DNA of 16,526 bases, taken from NCBI GenBank assembly GCA_034437275.1, contig DAOTUD010000157.1, positions 1-16,526 of the forward strand, read 5' to 3'. Within the stretch, counting starts at the first letter, position 1; each line of letters opens with the position of its first letter. The translations under genes and the position numbers were made by a program. This document shows positions 1-6,638 of this stretch, piece by piece. The notes beneath the pieces were generated by a model. It made no database searches and had not been told where the DNA came from. It saw only the letters and a program-made list of their open reading frames with translations. The DNA comes from TC-15 sp034437275. Its GTDB lineage: Bacteria; Chloroflexota; Anaerolineae; Aggregatilineales; Aggregatilineaceae.

Positions 1-58
1 CTTTCAGCGCTTGCGCCCCTTCAATATAGGCGGTCCGCAGTTCTTCCGTCCATTCCAT
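1..58 (-). CDS. Start of a truncated gene, possibly ISAzo13-type transposase
   Basis: Only the first 19 codons are inside the window; the peptide starts MEWTEELRTAYIEGAQALK. The ATG at 58 is preceded on the minus strand by TAGGAGGG with good spacing, so a real start is likely. The acidic and aromatic opening followed by an 'ALK' helix recalls the N-terminus of ISAzo13-family transposases (recalled from family knowledge, not checked). A neighbouring gene remnant that loses its 5' part within about 100 bases of this start (DUF72, 150-314) fits an insertion-sequence end here. No terminal inverted repeat could be assigned with certainty. It could be an unrelated cytoplasmic protein. Confidence 0.45.
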   Translation of the reverse strand, partial: MEWTEELRTAYIEGAQALK

Positions 59-149
59 GCCTATGCCCTCCTATGACGAGGGTTTAGTTTACCTCATTTC
101 TGGGATTTTTTAATCCTGGAGTTCCCTAAAGTGTCCGGGGACAGCAGGC

Positions 150-314
150 GGACTGCCATCCCCCGAGGCGGTAGGTTACACGGCAGCGCTTGCCGGGTGG
201 GCTGGCGCGTTAGCAAGCTGGCAGCGGCAGGGCTGCGAGGTCTTTTGCTACTTCGATAACGATGAAGCGGGCTATGCCCTGGCCTGGCAAGCGATGCTGG
301 CTGACCAGAGGTAG
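150..314 (+). pseudogene. 3' remnant of a DUF72-family gene
   Basis: One frame, ending at TAG 312-314, reads as the C-terminal end of a DUF72 (YecE-like) TIM-barrel protein: a WAGALASWQRQG helix, then CYFDNDEAGYALAWQAML. The motif YFDNDxxGYA is the hallmark of the end of this family. No start codon with a ribosome site precedes it, and the remaining roughly 200 N-terminal residues are absent. Homology appears to fade upstream of about 150, where sequence linked to the divergent minus-strand gene begins. It is best read as a gene beheaded by insertion or deletion at its 5' side. The function of DUF72 proteins is not well established. Confidence 0.65.
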
Positions 315-377
315 CGAGGTCCAGCGCGAACGGACAGAGCAAGTTTGCCTGCGCCGATCCCCTTTGAGAAAAAAACC

Positions 378-406
378 TTGACATCTTCAACTTTATCTAA
401 TATCAT
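378..406 (+). promoter_or_regulatory. Sigma70-type promoter of the TetR gene
   Basis: TTGACA at 378-383 and TATCAT at 401-406 are separated by exactly 17 bases, a near-consensus primary-sigma promoter in a locally AT-rich stretch. Transcription would begin around 412-414, leaving a leader of only about 23 bases before the ATG at 436. The leader has no good Shine-Dalgarno sequence. Confidence 0.75.
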
Positions 407-429
407 TAGGAAAATAAGTTAGCATTAGG
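397..429 (+). promoter_or_regulatory. Putative TetR operator overlapping the -10 box
   Basis: CTAAT-ATC-ATTAG at 397-409 is a perfect 5-base inverted repeat around a 3-base centre and lies across the -10 element. The heptamer CATTAGG occurs at 404-410 and again at 423-429, 19 bases apart, about two helical turns. A repressor bound here would block RNA polymerase. Autoregulation by the adjacent TetR protein is inferred from position; the operator of this regulator is not known. Confidence 0.5.
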
Positions 430-435
430 TAAACT

Positions 436-1077
436 ATGCCAAAAAACAAGAAGCCTCTTTCCATCAAGCAGCGCCGCCAGCGCAACCGCGACGCGATCAT
501 CGAAGACATCGTGCAGATTGCCCGCAGCATGATGCAGGCGGATGGCGCGGCATCGCTCAGTTTCAACGCCATCGCCCGCCAGTTAGGGATCAAGCCGCCG
601 TCGCTGTATACCTACTTCGACAGCAAACACGCTATCTACGACGAGCTTTTTTGCCGCGGCTGGAAGCTGTTCTTGCAGCAAATCGAACTCGACGCCGTGC
701 CGGACGGAGCCATACACGAAAAGCTGGTGCATCTCTTTGCATCATACATGCGGTTTGCACAGGAAAACCCGGACCTCTACCAGATCATGTTTCAGCGGCC
801 TGTGCCGGAATTCGTGCCATCCGAGGAGAGCCTGGCGCTTAGTTTTTCGGCCCTGGCGCAGTTCACCGAGTATCTGCAAGACATCTTGGAAAGCGAAGGG
901 ATTGATCCGGGCATCCCCACCGAACAGGCGCGCGACATCATCATCGCCCTGAATCACGGCCTAACCGAGCTGCATCTTGCCAACGACCCCGAACTGCCTG
1001 TCGGTGAGGGGCGCTACGGGGGGCTGATTGAGCAGGCGGTGACGGTCCTTCTGAAAGCGTGGTCAACCGAACAATAG
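436..1077 (+). CDS. TetR/AcrR-family transcriptional regulator
   Basis: A 213-residue protein, a usual size for TetR dimeric repressors. A basic N-terminus (PKNKKPLSIKQRRQRNRD) leads into the DNA-binding domain: helix one at about 20-35, and the helix-turn-helix at about 41-62 with the motif FNAIARQLGIKPPSLYTYF followed by SKHAIYDEL. The C-terminal half (about 75-210) is the ligand-binding and dimer domain, with a tryptophan-rich start (RGWKLFL) and the YQIMFQRPVP segment typical of the WHG-type C-terminal subfamily. The start at 436 is the first ATG after a strong promoter; the leader is short with a weak ribosome site. The stop is 20 bases before the next gene, so both are probably one transcript, repressed by this protein until an unknown ligand binds. 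Confidence 0.88.
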   Translation: MPKNKKPLSIKQRRQRNRDAIIEDIVQIARSMMQADGAASLSFNAIARQLGIKPPSLYTYFDSKHAIYDELFCRGWKLFLQQIELDAVPDGAIHEKLVHLFASYMRFAQENPDLYQIMFQRPVPEFVPSEESLALSFSALAQFTEYLQDILESEGIDPGIPTEQARDIIIALNHGLTELHLANDPELPVGEGRYGGLIEQAVTVLLKAWSTEQ

Positions 1078-1097
1078 AAAACAAGGAGAGTAACATC

Positions 1098-1937
1098 ATG
1101 GTCGCAACATCCCTCTCACATGCACGCACTGGGGCCGGCATCAAGCAGGCCAAAGACATTGCACCGGTCACCAGGCACGAAGCTGCACAACTCGCCGCGG
1201 ACGAGATTGATCGGTTACTAGATCTGCTGGAGCAACTGGACGGCGACAACTGGACACAGTCCACCGACTGCACCGAGTGGACCGTTCACGACATGACCGC
1301 GCATCTGGCCGGGGCGTGTGCCGGGTGGGCTAGCTGGAAACACTTCCGCCGCCAGATCATCTTTAATCCGCACATCCGCAAAGCAGACGTCCCAGTCGAC
1401 GCGATCAACCGGCGGCAGATCGAAGACCGCGCGGGCCAGACGCCGCAGCAGTTCATCGACGAGCTGCGCGAAGTGGGGCCGAAAGCCGTCCGCAACCGGA
1501 AGAAGCTGCCGGGCATCCTGCGCAAGATACGCATTGATGCCAAACCCATGCCCGGTAAAATGTCGATGGCTTATCTCGTGGATGTGATTTATCCGCGTGA
1601 CCAGTGGATGCACCGCCTGGACATCTGCCGCGCGACCGGAAAACACCTGGTGATCACCCCGGACCACGACGGGCGCCTGCTCGACCTGGTGATGCTGGAT
1701 ATTGCGAAAACGCTGGCCGGCGAGATCGCGATTACGGTCAACGTCACCGGGGCGTTGGCGGCAGCGTATCGTTTCGGCAGTGGCGAACCCCAGGCCGAAC
1801 TCGACATCGATTTCCTGACGCTGAACCGCCGGGCGTCCATGCGCATCACTGCGGACGAGGCGCGGGAGACCGTCACAATGCGCGGTGATCGGGCGGCTGC
1901 AGAAAGATTCCTGCAACACTGCAAAATCCTCTACTAG
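1098..1937 (+). CDS. Maleylpyruvate isomerase N-terminal domain (DinB-fold) protein
   Basis: A 279-residue protein from the ATG at 1098, preceded by AAGGAGAG seven bases upstream; an in-frame ATG at 1059 lies inside the TetR gene and lacks such a site. Residues about 30-180 match the MDMPI_N/DinB-like four-helix fold: EWTVHDMTAHLAG at 60-72 carries the N-terminal metal-ligand histidine and RDQWMHRLDICRATG at 167-181 the later one. Residues about 185-275 look like the C-terminal SCP2-like domain of this family. Relatives are thiol-dependent isomerases or S-transferases that use mycothiol or bacillithiol; the substrate cannot be read from sequence. Location behind a TetR gene suggests a detoxification role switched on by a small molecule. 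Confidence 0.8.
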   Translation: MVATSLSHARTGAGIKQAKDIAPVTRHEAAQLAADEIDRLLDLLEQLDGDNWTQSTDCTEWTVHDMTAHLAGACAGWASWKHFRRQIIFNPHIRKADVPVDAINRRQIEDRAGQTPQQFIDELREVGPKAVRNRKKLPGILRKIRIDAKPMPGKMSMAYLVDVIYPRDQWMHRLDICRATGKHLVITPDHDGRLLDLVMLDIAKTLAGEIAITVNVTGALAAAYRFGSGEPQAELDIDFLTLNRRASMRITADEARETVTMRGDRAAAERFLQHCKILY

Positions 1938-1958
1938 CCGAGTTCACTGCTACCATTG

Positions 1959-1997
1959 AGGTGTGGTCTGGTTAGCTTTTTGTCCCAGGCCGCACCT
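1959..1997 (+). terminator. Strong hairpin between converging genes
   Basis: AGGTGTGGTCTGG at 1959-1971 pairs with CCAGGCCGCACCT at 1985-1997: a 13-base stem around a 13-base loop. Two of the pairs are G-U wobbles only when transcribed from the plus strand; on the minus strand they are mismatches. It sits 21 bases after the isomerase-family gene and 37 bases before the end of the converging rhodanese gene. There is no T-run after it, so it is at best an atypical terminator for the plus-strand unit. Confidence 0.4.
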
Positions 1998-2034
1998 GTT
2001 ACCCTTTCGAACTGGTCGGGCCTGTTTTGCTTCC

Positions 2035-2880
2035 TCACTCAATCGGTTTTTGTTCGTCGTTGCCCCACTCTTGCCATGATGTGTCGTAGTTGCTGCCGTG
2101 CTCGAAGCCGGCCACGCGCAGCGCAAACACGCCCAGGCTCGAGTCGACGCCCACATTGCTGTACGCCACGACCTCTTCCTCCGCGCCGTTGATGTCGACC
2201 TGGGCGAAGCGCTGGCGCAGTTCGTCGGGGGAATGGAGCGTGCCATCTTCGCGTATAAGCGCCGTGATCGGCAGATTGACGGCTCCGGGGATGTGCCCGG
2301 CCAGGCGCGCGAGGGTGGCCTCGCCGGAAAATTCCTCCGGGGACCGCATATCGAGGATGATACGGGCGCTGTTGAGCATGTGCAGCACCTCGTCGCCCTG
2401 CCGCCGCAGCGCCTCATTGACGCGCGGGGTAAACTTCCTCGCTCCGATCTGCGGGGCTTTGGTGCTGGTGGCGCGATCTTCAGCGTGCCATTTGTTCCAG
2501 CCGCCATCCAGGATCGCCGCTTTCGTGTGGCCGTAGTAGTGCAACGCCCACCACAACCGGGCGGCCAGGCGTCCGTTGGTGTCGTCGTACGCGACCACCA
2601 GCGTCGACTCATCCACGCCGATATCGCTCATCAGCCGGGCGAAAGCCTGCGGTTCGGCGACGCGCAAATGGTTCGGATCGTCGCAGAGGTGCTCGATCCA
2701 GTCGATAAACACCGCACCGGGAATGTGGCTTTGCAGATAGGCCGGGTAATGGCTGCGGTTCTGGGTAGTCGCATCATTGGGCGTGATGACGTGCCCGCGA
2801 ATATCCACAATGCGCAGGTCGGATTCTGAGAGATGCTCTTCTAACCAGTCGGTCGACACAAGTAAAGGTGTTTGGTTCAT
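2035..2880 (-). CDS. Two-domain rhodanese-like sulfurtransferase lacking the catalytic Cys
   Basis: A 281-residue protein with two rhodanese domains: the inactive-type N-terminal domain at about 8-135 (STDWLEEHL, IVDIRGH, HIPGAVFIDW, ILDGGWNKW) and the C-terminal domain at about 150-270 (ILDMRSPEEF, HIPGAVNLP, NYDTSWQEWGN). The usual family reaction moves sulfane sulfur from thiosulfate or mercaptopyruvate through a cysteine in the C-terminal loop. Here that loop reads VVAYSNVGVDSS: residue 241 is Ser, codon AGC, where Cys is expected. The remaining fold motifs are intact, so the gene may be a non-catalytic or neofunctionalised binder, or a recent loss. AGGAGG precedes the ATG at 2880 by six bases. 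It lies 43 bases after the PRPP synthetase gene and is probably the last gene of that operon. Confidence 0.85.
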   Translation of the reverse strand: MNQTPLLVSTDWLEEHLSESDLRIVDIRGHVITPNDATTQNRSHYPAYLQSHIPGAVFIDWIEHLCDDPNHLRVAEPQAFARLMSDIGVDESTLVVAYDDTNGRLAARLWWALHYYGHTKAAILDGGWNKWHAEDRATSTKAPQIGARKFTPRVNEALRRQGDEVLHMLNSARIILDMRSPEEFSGEATLARLAGHIPGAVNLPITALIREDGTLHSPDELRQRFAQVDINGAEEEVVAYSNVGVDSSLGVFALRVAGFEHGSNYDTSWQEWGNDEQKPIE

Positions 2881-2923
2881 TGGTTCCTCCTATCAGCATG
2901 CAATAAAGCCGGATTAGGTACGC

Positions 2924-3973
2924 TCAATATGACAGTTGGTCCAGATCGCGATTGAAATGGATGCGATTCACGACACGCGCCAACCGGTCCGACAGATCGC
3001 TGATCTCGATAAACGAGAGTGCGCGAAAAGCCTCCGTCTGGGGAATGCTGTTGGTCACGACCATGTCGCGCAAAATCCCATCGTTGTGCAGGTGCTGCAA
3101 ACGCTCATAGGCGCTGTCCATACACAGATTGTGTGAAATTCCTAAATGCATCTCTTCGATGCCCTTTTCGGCCAGTTTGCGCGCCAGTGCTTCGATGGTG
3201 CCGCCGCTGCTGATCATGTCGTCCAGGACCAGCGCGGTCCGCTTGCCGGAAAAATCGCCGATGATCTCGGTGACGTTGGCTTCTTCTGGGCGCGGGCGGA
3301 ATTTCGACGCAATGGCCGAATTCAGGTCGGCGGTGCGGCCAAAGTGGGTCACGAATTTGGAGGCCCCCGCATCTGGTGCGACCACGATTACATCCTCATG
3401 GCCAGCAAACCGCCGGAAGATATCGGCGAACAGGGACTCCGGTTGCAGCGTGTGGACCGGTGTTTTGCCGTAAAACCCGCGTAGCTGGCGCGTGTGCGGG
3501 TGCCACATGACCAGCCGGTCCAGGCCAGCCGCCGCGCACATGTCCGCCAGCAGCTTGATGCTGGTCGGTTCGCGGTAGTAGCGGGTGGGCTTGTCCTGGC
3601 GCGCATAGGCCAGATAGGGCAGCACGCCGGTGATGCGGTTGGCTCCCCACTCGCGGAAGGTGCGCACCGCGATCAGAAACGCCATGTAGTTCTGGTCGAT
3701 GCTGCGCGCAGACGTGGGATCGTGGAGCGCCTGGAACAAAAACACGTCACACCCGCTGACGTCGACGTCCAGCCGGACCGTCGTCTCCGCGTCGGAGAAC
3801 TGGCGGTCGATGTCGTACAGCGTGACGGGGCTGGCCGGATCGCCGGCCTCGTCGGCCAGGGTCGCGTAGCGCGCGCAGGTTGCCCTGGCGAGCGGCGTGC
3901 CGGAGCGACAGCTCGCTAGCAGCAGCTTGCCGGTCGGGAGGCCGGTCGGCGCGGTGATGAATGGCTGGGGCAT
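2924..3973 (-). CDS. prs: Divergent ribose-phosphate pyrophosphokinase (PRPP synthetase)
   Basis: A 349-residue protein of the Prs family, which makes PRPP from ribose 5-phosphate and ATP in the cytoplasm. Visible motifs: FSDAETTVRL (59-68, substrate region), YLAYARQDKPTRYYREPTS (120-138), WHPHTRQLRGFY (157-168) in place of the usual DLHxxQIQGFF, catalytic-loop residues SKFRPRP (223-229) with K224 and R226, IIGDFSGK (237-244), and the PRPP/ribose-5-phosphate loop VLDDMISSGGTI (249-260). The family average is about 315 residues, so an N-terminal extension and small insertions are present. The divergence suggests an accessory paralogue rather than the housekeeping enzyme. The ATG overlaps the stop of the BON gene (TGATG), implying coupled translation. 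It would supply PRPP to the phosphoribosyltransferase encoded two genes upstream. Confidence 0.85.
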   Translation of the reverse strand: MPQPFITAPTGLPTGKLLLASCRSGTPLARATCARYATLADEAGDPASPVTLYDIDRQFSDAETTVRLDVDVSGCDVFLFQALHDPTSARSIDQNYMAFLIAVRTFREWGANRITGVLPYLAYARQDKPTRYYREPTSIKLLADMCAAAGLDRLVMWHPHTRQLRGFYGKTPVHTLQPESLFADIFRRFAGHEDVIVVAPDAGASKFVTHFGRTADLNSAIASKFRPRPEEANVTEIIGDFSGKRTALVLDDMISSGGTIEALARKLAEKGIEEMHLGISHNLCMDSAYERLQHLHNDGILRDMVVTNSIPQTEAFRALSFIEISDLSDRLARVVNRIHFNRDLDQLSY

Positions 3974-4644
3974 CAGCCTGCCGCCTGGATCGTCAGTTCG
4001 TCCAGGATGCCGGTGACGCCAGTGGTGTGCAGCGCGGATTGGTACGCCTCACGATAAGCCAGCCAGGTGGGCACCGTCCCCGCCAGCGTGACCAGGCCGT
4101 TTTGGACCGAAATCTTGATGGCGCGGTCGTCCACATGGACGTTGCGGGCCAGGGCTGTCTTGACGGCTTTGGCGATAACCTCATCGGTGGTGGCCGGTTC
4201 GGGTTCGACGGCGATGTCGTTTTTGATGGCGACGACGCCCCCGATATCAGCGACCAGGCTTTCCACGCGCTGTTTTTTCCAGTAAGCATCGACAGTGCCG
4301 TGTAGGCTCACGCGGCCCGCCTCGACGACCGGTTCGATGCTGGCGGAGTCAATCGATGGGTGCATGCGCAGTATCCGGTCGATGTTGTCGCGGATTTCGG
4401 CATCGGACGGCAGTTCGTAGGTGTCCGGGGGCGATACGAGCAATTGGTTATCGACCGACACCACGCCGGGCACAGTCCAGGTGTCTTCGTAGGCGGCGAT
4501 GCGTTCGCCGTAAGTCTGCGTGGTGCCCACCAGTACAACTGCGCCGTCTTCCACCTGCACATCGATATTGATGGGATCGACGCGCGCATCCCAGGCGAGA
4601 TGTTCCAGGATGTCCTGCCGGATCGTTTGGTCATTGCGGATCAC
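3973..4644 (-). CDS. Triple-BON-domain protein
   Basis: A 223-residue protein of three BON domains in a row, about 5-71, 80-147 and 152-221; each has the alternating pattern of hydrophobic strand, 'G.V.L.GTV' turn (GAVVLVGTT, GRVSLHGTV, GLVTLAGTV) and a closing helix/strand ending in 'GV..V.N.'. BON domains are small alpha/beta modules, often periplasmic or membrane-associated, sometimes cytoplasmic binding partners. There is no signal peptide or membrane segment, so this one is probably cytoplasmic. The start is GTG at 4644: an in-frame TAG lies six codons upstream, leaving no earlier start, and only a weak AGAAAAGA precedes it. Its stop overlaps the Prs start by one base, suggesting the two are made in fixed proportion. 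Confidence 0.82.
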   Translation of the reverse strand: MIRNDQTIRQDILEHLAWDARVDPINIDVQVEDGAVVLVGTTQTYGERIAAYEDTWTVPGVVSVDNQLLVSPPDTYELPSDAEIRDNIDRILRMHPSIDSASIEPVVEAGRVSLHGTVDAYWKKQRVESLVADIGGVVAIKNDIAVEPEPATTDEVIAKAVKTALARNVHVDDRAIKISVQNGLVTLAGTVPTWLAYREAYQSALHTTGVTGILDELTIQAAG

Positions 4645-4705
4645 GCTGTATCTTTTCTGCTAAAAAATCGTATGGTTTGCAATGCGTTCTAAACCGGACC
4701 GTCCT

Positions 4706-5383
4706 TCACGACTGTGCATGCCCGGCCTGGCTGGCGGGCCGCTGGGCGGCTTGACGCAGCAGGTCGCGCACTTCGTCGTCCGTCGTCTGCGAAAAGTCGC
4801 GGTACCAGCGCCCGACTCCGGCAAATGGTACGGGCGTGATGGCGCACACAATTTGGTCGACTTCGGACTCGAAATCGGCGCATGTCTCCGGGGACGAGGC
4901 CGGGACCGCAACTACGATCTGCGCCGGGTCAAGCTGGCGCAGTGCCACCACTGCCGCCCACATCGTCGCGCCCGTCGCCAGCCCGTCATCGACCAGGATC
5001 ACGGTTTTGTCCTTGATCGCCGGCTCAGGCCGGTCGTCGCGGTAGGCGTGCTCGCGCCGTTGCAGTTCCTCGCGCTCGCGCTGGGTAATGCGATCGATGA
5101 CGTCCTGACTCACGCCGGTGCCTTGCACAACATCGCGGTTCAGCACGCGCGTGTTGCCAGAGGCAATCGCCCCCATCGCCAGCTCCTCGTGGCCCGGCAC
5201 GCCCAGCTTGCGCACCACAAACACATCAAGCGGTGCGTTAAGCGCCTCGGCGACCTCGTAGGCGACCGGCACACCACCGCGCGGCAGACCCAGCACCAGC
5301 ACATCATCACGGTTGGCGTACTGCTGCAGTTTGGTGGCCAGGAATTGGCCTGCGTCGTGACGATTGTTGAATTGGTTTGGCAT
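4706..5383 (-). CDS. Type I phosphoribosyltransferase
   Basis: A 225-residue protein starting at the ATG at 5383, which has GAGGAG six bases upstream; an in-frame ATG at 5404 would include that ribosome site. Features of the PRTase fold: LGLPRGGVPVAYEVA (31-45), FVVRKLGVPGHEELAMGAI (55-73), and the PRPP-binding loop VILVDDGLATGAT (128-140). The FVVRKLGxPGxxE segment marks the subgroup often found next to or fused with an alpha/beta (dienelactone-like) hydrolase, as in the mycobacterial Rv0571c type. Here the hydrolase gene lies 17 bases upstream as a separate, frameshifted gene. The acceptor substrate is unknown; PRPP as donor is inferred from the loop. Confidence 0.85.
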   Translation of the reverse strand: MPNQFNNRHDAGQFLATKLQQYANRDDVLVLGLPRGGVPVAYEVAEALNAPLDVFVVRKLGVPGHEELAMGAIASGNTRVLNRDVVQGTGVSQDVIDRITQREREELQRREHAYRDDRPEPAIKDKTVILVDDGLATGATMWAAVVALRQLDPAQIVVAVPASSPETCADFESEVDQIVCAITPVPFAGVGRWYRDFSQTTDDEVRDLLRQAAQRPASQAGHAQS

Positions 5384-5400
5384 CGTTAACTCCTCTCGTT

Positions 5401-6050
5401 TCATGCTGTTGGCGTCAAATATTGGCTAAACCAGCCAGACGCCAGGTCGGCAACTTGTTCCAATGCACCCGGCTCCTGGAAAAGATGCGTCGCGCCGGGC
5501 ACGATCTCCAGTTCGACCTGGCTGTGCATCTGTGCCATCGCCTCGCGGTTCATCCCGATGACTGGGATATCCCGCCCGCCCACGATGAGCAGGGTGGGCG
5601 TTTCGACGCGGGGCAGCGCGTCCCCGGCTAGGTCGGGCCGGCCTCCACACGAAACCACCGTGCGCACCTGGGCAGGGTTGTCTGCCGCCGCGCCGGTGCT
5701 GGACCCAACAATCCGGGGATCAAATTCTGCGTCGCGGCCTGCGTCTGGAGCCAGTCGAGCGCCCCACTCACCCGGCGCGCGAGCAGCGGAATATCGAAGC
5801 GATACTGCCGGGTCTGCACATCGACGCGCTCTTCGGCGGTGGTCAGCAGGTCGAACAACAGCGTCGCCAGTCCGGCCTCGTAGAGCACTTGCGCCACAAA
5901 CTGGTTGCGCGAACTGTGGCGGCTGCTGCCGCTGCCGTGTGCAAAGACGACAATGCCGCGCGCGTCGTCGGGCACGCTCAGGAAACCGTCCAGTTGGGCG
6001 GCGTCCGTCGTGACTTGAACTTGCTCTTTGGGAAAATTGCCGGCGCGCAT
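5401..6050 (-). pseudogene. Alpha/beta hydrolase (dienelactone-hydrolase-like), frameshifted
   Basis: Two frames together make one hydrolase. The 5' part starts at the ATG at 6050 (AAGGAAG upstream) and contains FAHGSGSSRHSSRN (36-49, oxyanion region) and VSGALDWLQTQ, running to NLIPGLLG. At about 5701-5710 the frame must change: the nucleophile elbow GSSTGAAA, then DNPAQVRTVVSCGGRPDLAG, the acid GGRDIPV and the histidine region GATHLFQEPGALE continue in the other frame to a stop at 5401. The shift equals one missing base (3n+1). The stretch between the elbow and DNPAQ is also about seven residues shorter than I expect for the family. Without the second frame the serine, aspartate and histidine are all lost. 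A sequencing error is possible. It belongs with the phosphoribosyltransferase just downstream. Confidence 0.8.
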
Positions 6051-6113
6051 TTTGTCGCTTCCTTCCTCATGTACAACCTCGCCATTAATATTCAAGCTGC
6101 AAAAATAAGGACC

Positions 6114-6638
6114 TCAATCCACAAACGAGAGCTGCTCCAAACCTTCGATAATTTGCTGCGCGCCCTCGTCCACCGTCAGCGCAGCCGTGTTCACCACGAT
6201 TTCTGCATATTTCGGCGCTTCGTAGGGCGTCTGCAGGCCGGGCAGTGTGGCGATCTCGCCTGCTCGTGCTTTGGCATACAGCCCCTTCGGATCGCGTTCC
6301 ATACACGTCGCCAGCGCACACTGCACGTACACTTCAGCGAACTGCGGGATGCGCTGCCGGGCGCGCCCGCGATAGTGCTGCCGGGCACCGGTTGCGGCAA
6401 AAAGCACGTTCACATCGTTTTGCGTGAGCAACTGGCCGATGTACGTCATGACGTCGTAGAACCAGTCACGTTCCGCGTCGCTGTAGGTGGGCTGCGGCGT
6501 CAGCACGGCGCGGAGGTCGTCCGAATCGAGAATTTGCACCTGCACCCCCGCTTCGTGCAGCCGGGCGCGCACGTTGCGCGCCAGCGCCGATTTGCCGGAC
6601 GCCGGTAAGCCCGTCAGCCAGAGCGCGAAACCACTCAT
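6114..6638 (-). CDS. cysC: Adenylyl-sulfate kinase-type P-loop kinase (CysC-like)
   Basis: A 174-residue single-domain P-loop kinase. Walker A is GLPASGKS (10-17). The segment LDSDDLR (37-43) replaces the family's LDGDNLR, and RDPKGLYAKARAGEI (115-129) with PYEAPKY (138-144) is close to the APS kinase signature. CysC phosphorylates adenosine 5'-phosphosulfate to PAPS. No sulfate adenylyltransferase or other assimilation gene is present in the window, and the GDN to SDD change touches the substrate region, so another nucleotide-like substrate is possible. The ATG at 6638 overlaps the stop of the phosphotransferase gene by four bases (ATGA). Elsewhere an APH-like domain and a P-loop kinase domain occur fused in one protein, so these two products may act as a pair. 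Confidence 0.82.
   Translation of the reverse strand: MSGFALWLTGLPASGKSALARNVRARLHEAGVQVQILDSDDLRAVLTPQPTYSDAERDWFYDVMTYIGQLLTQNDVNVLFAATGARQHYRGRARQRIPQFAEVYVQCALATCMERDPKGLYAKARAGEIATLPGLQTPYEAPKYAEIVVNTAALTVDEGAQQIIEGLEQLSFVD

Noticed and set aside
94..390. 98-codon minus-strand frame over the DUF72 remnant
   Set aside because: No ribosome site, low-complexity Arg/Ser/Pro composition, and it lies opposite a recognisable protein remnant and a promoter.
1059..1097. Upstream in-frame start for the isomerase-family gene overlapping the TetR gene
   Set aside because: No ribosome site before 1059, whereas AAGGAGAG stands seven bases before 1098.
2098..2829. 243-codon plus-strand frame opposite the rhodanese gene
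   Set aside because: Long open antisense frames are common in GC-rich genes; the minus strand carries both rhodanese domains and a proper ribosome site.
5701..5710. Programmed -1 frameshifting in the alpha/beta hydrolase
   Set aside because: No slippery heptamer of the X-XXY-YYZ type and no obvious downstream pseudoknot; the local shortening also suggests mutation.
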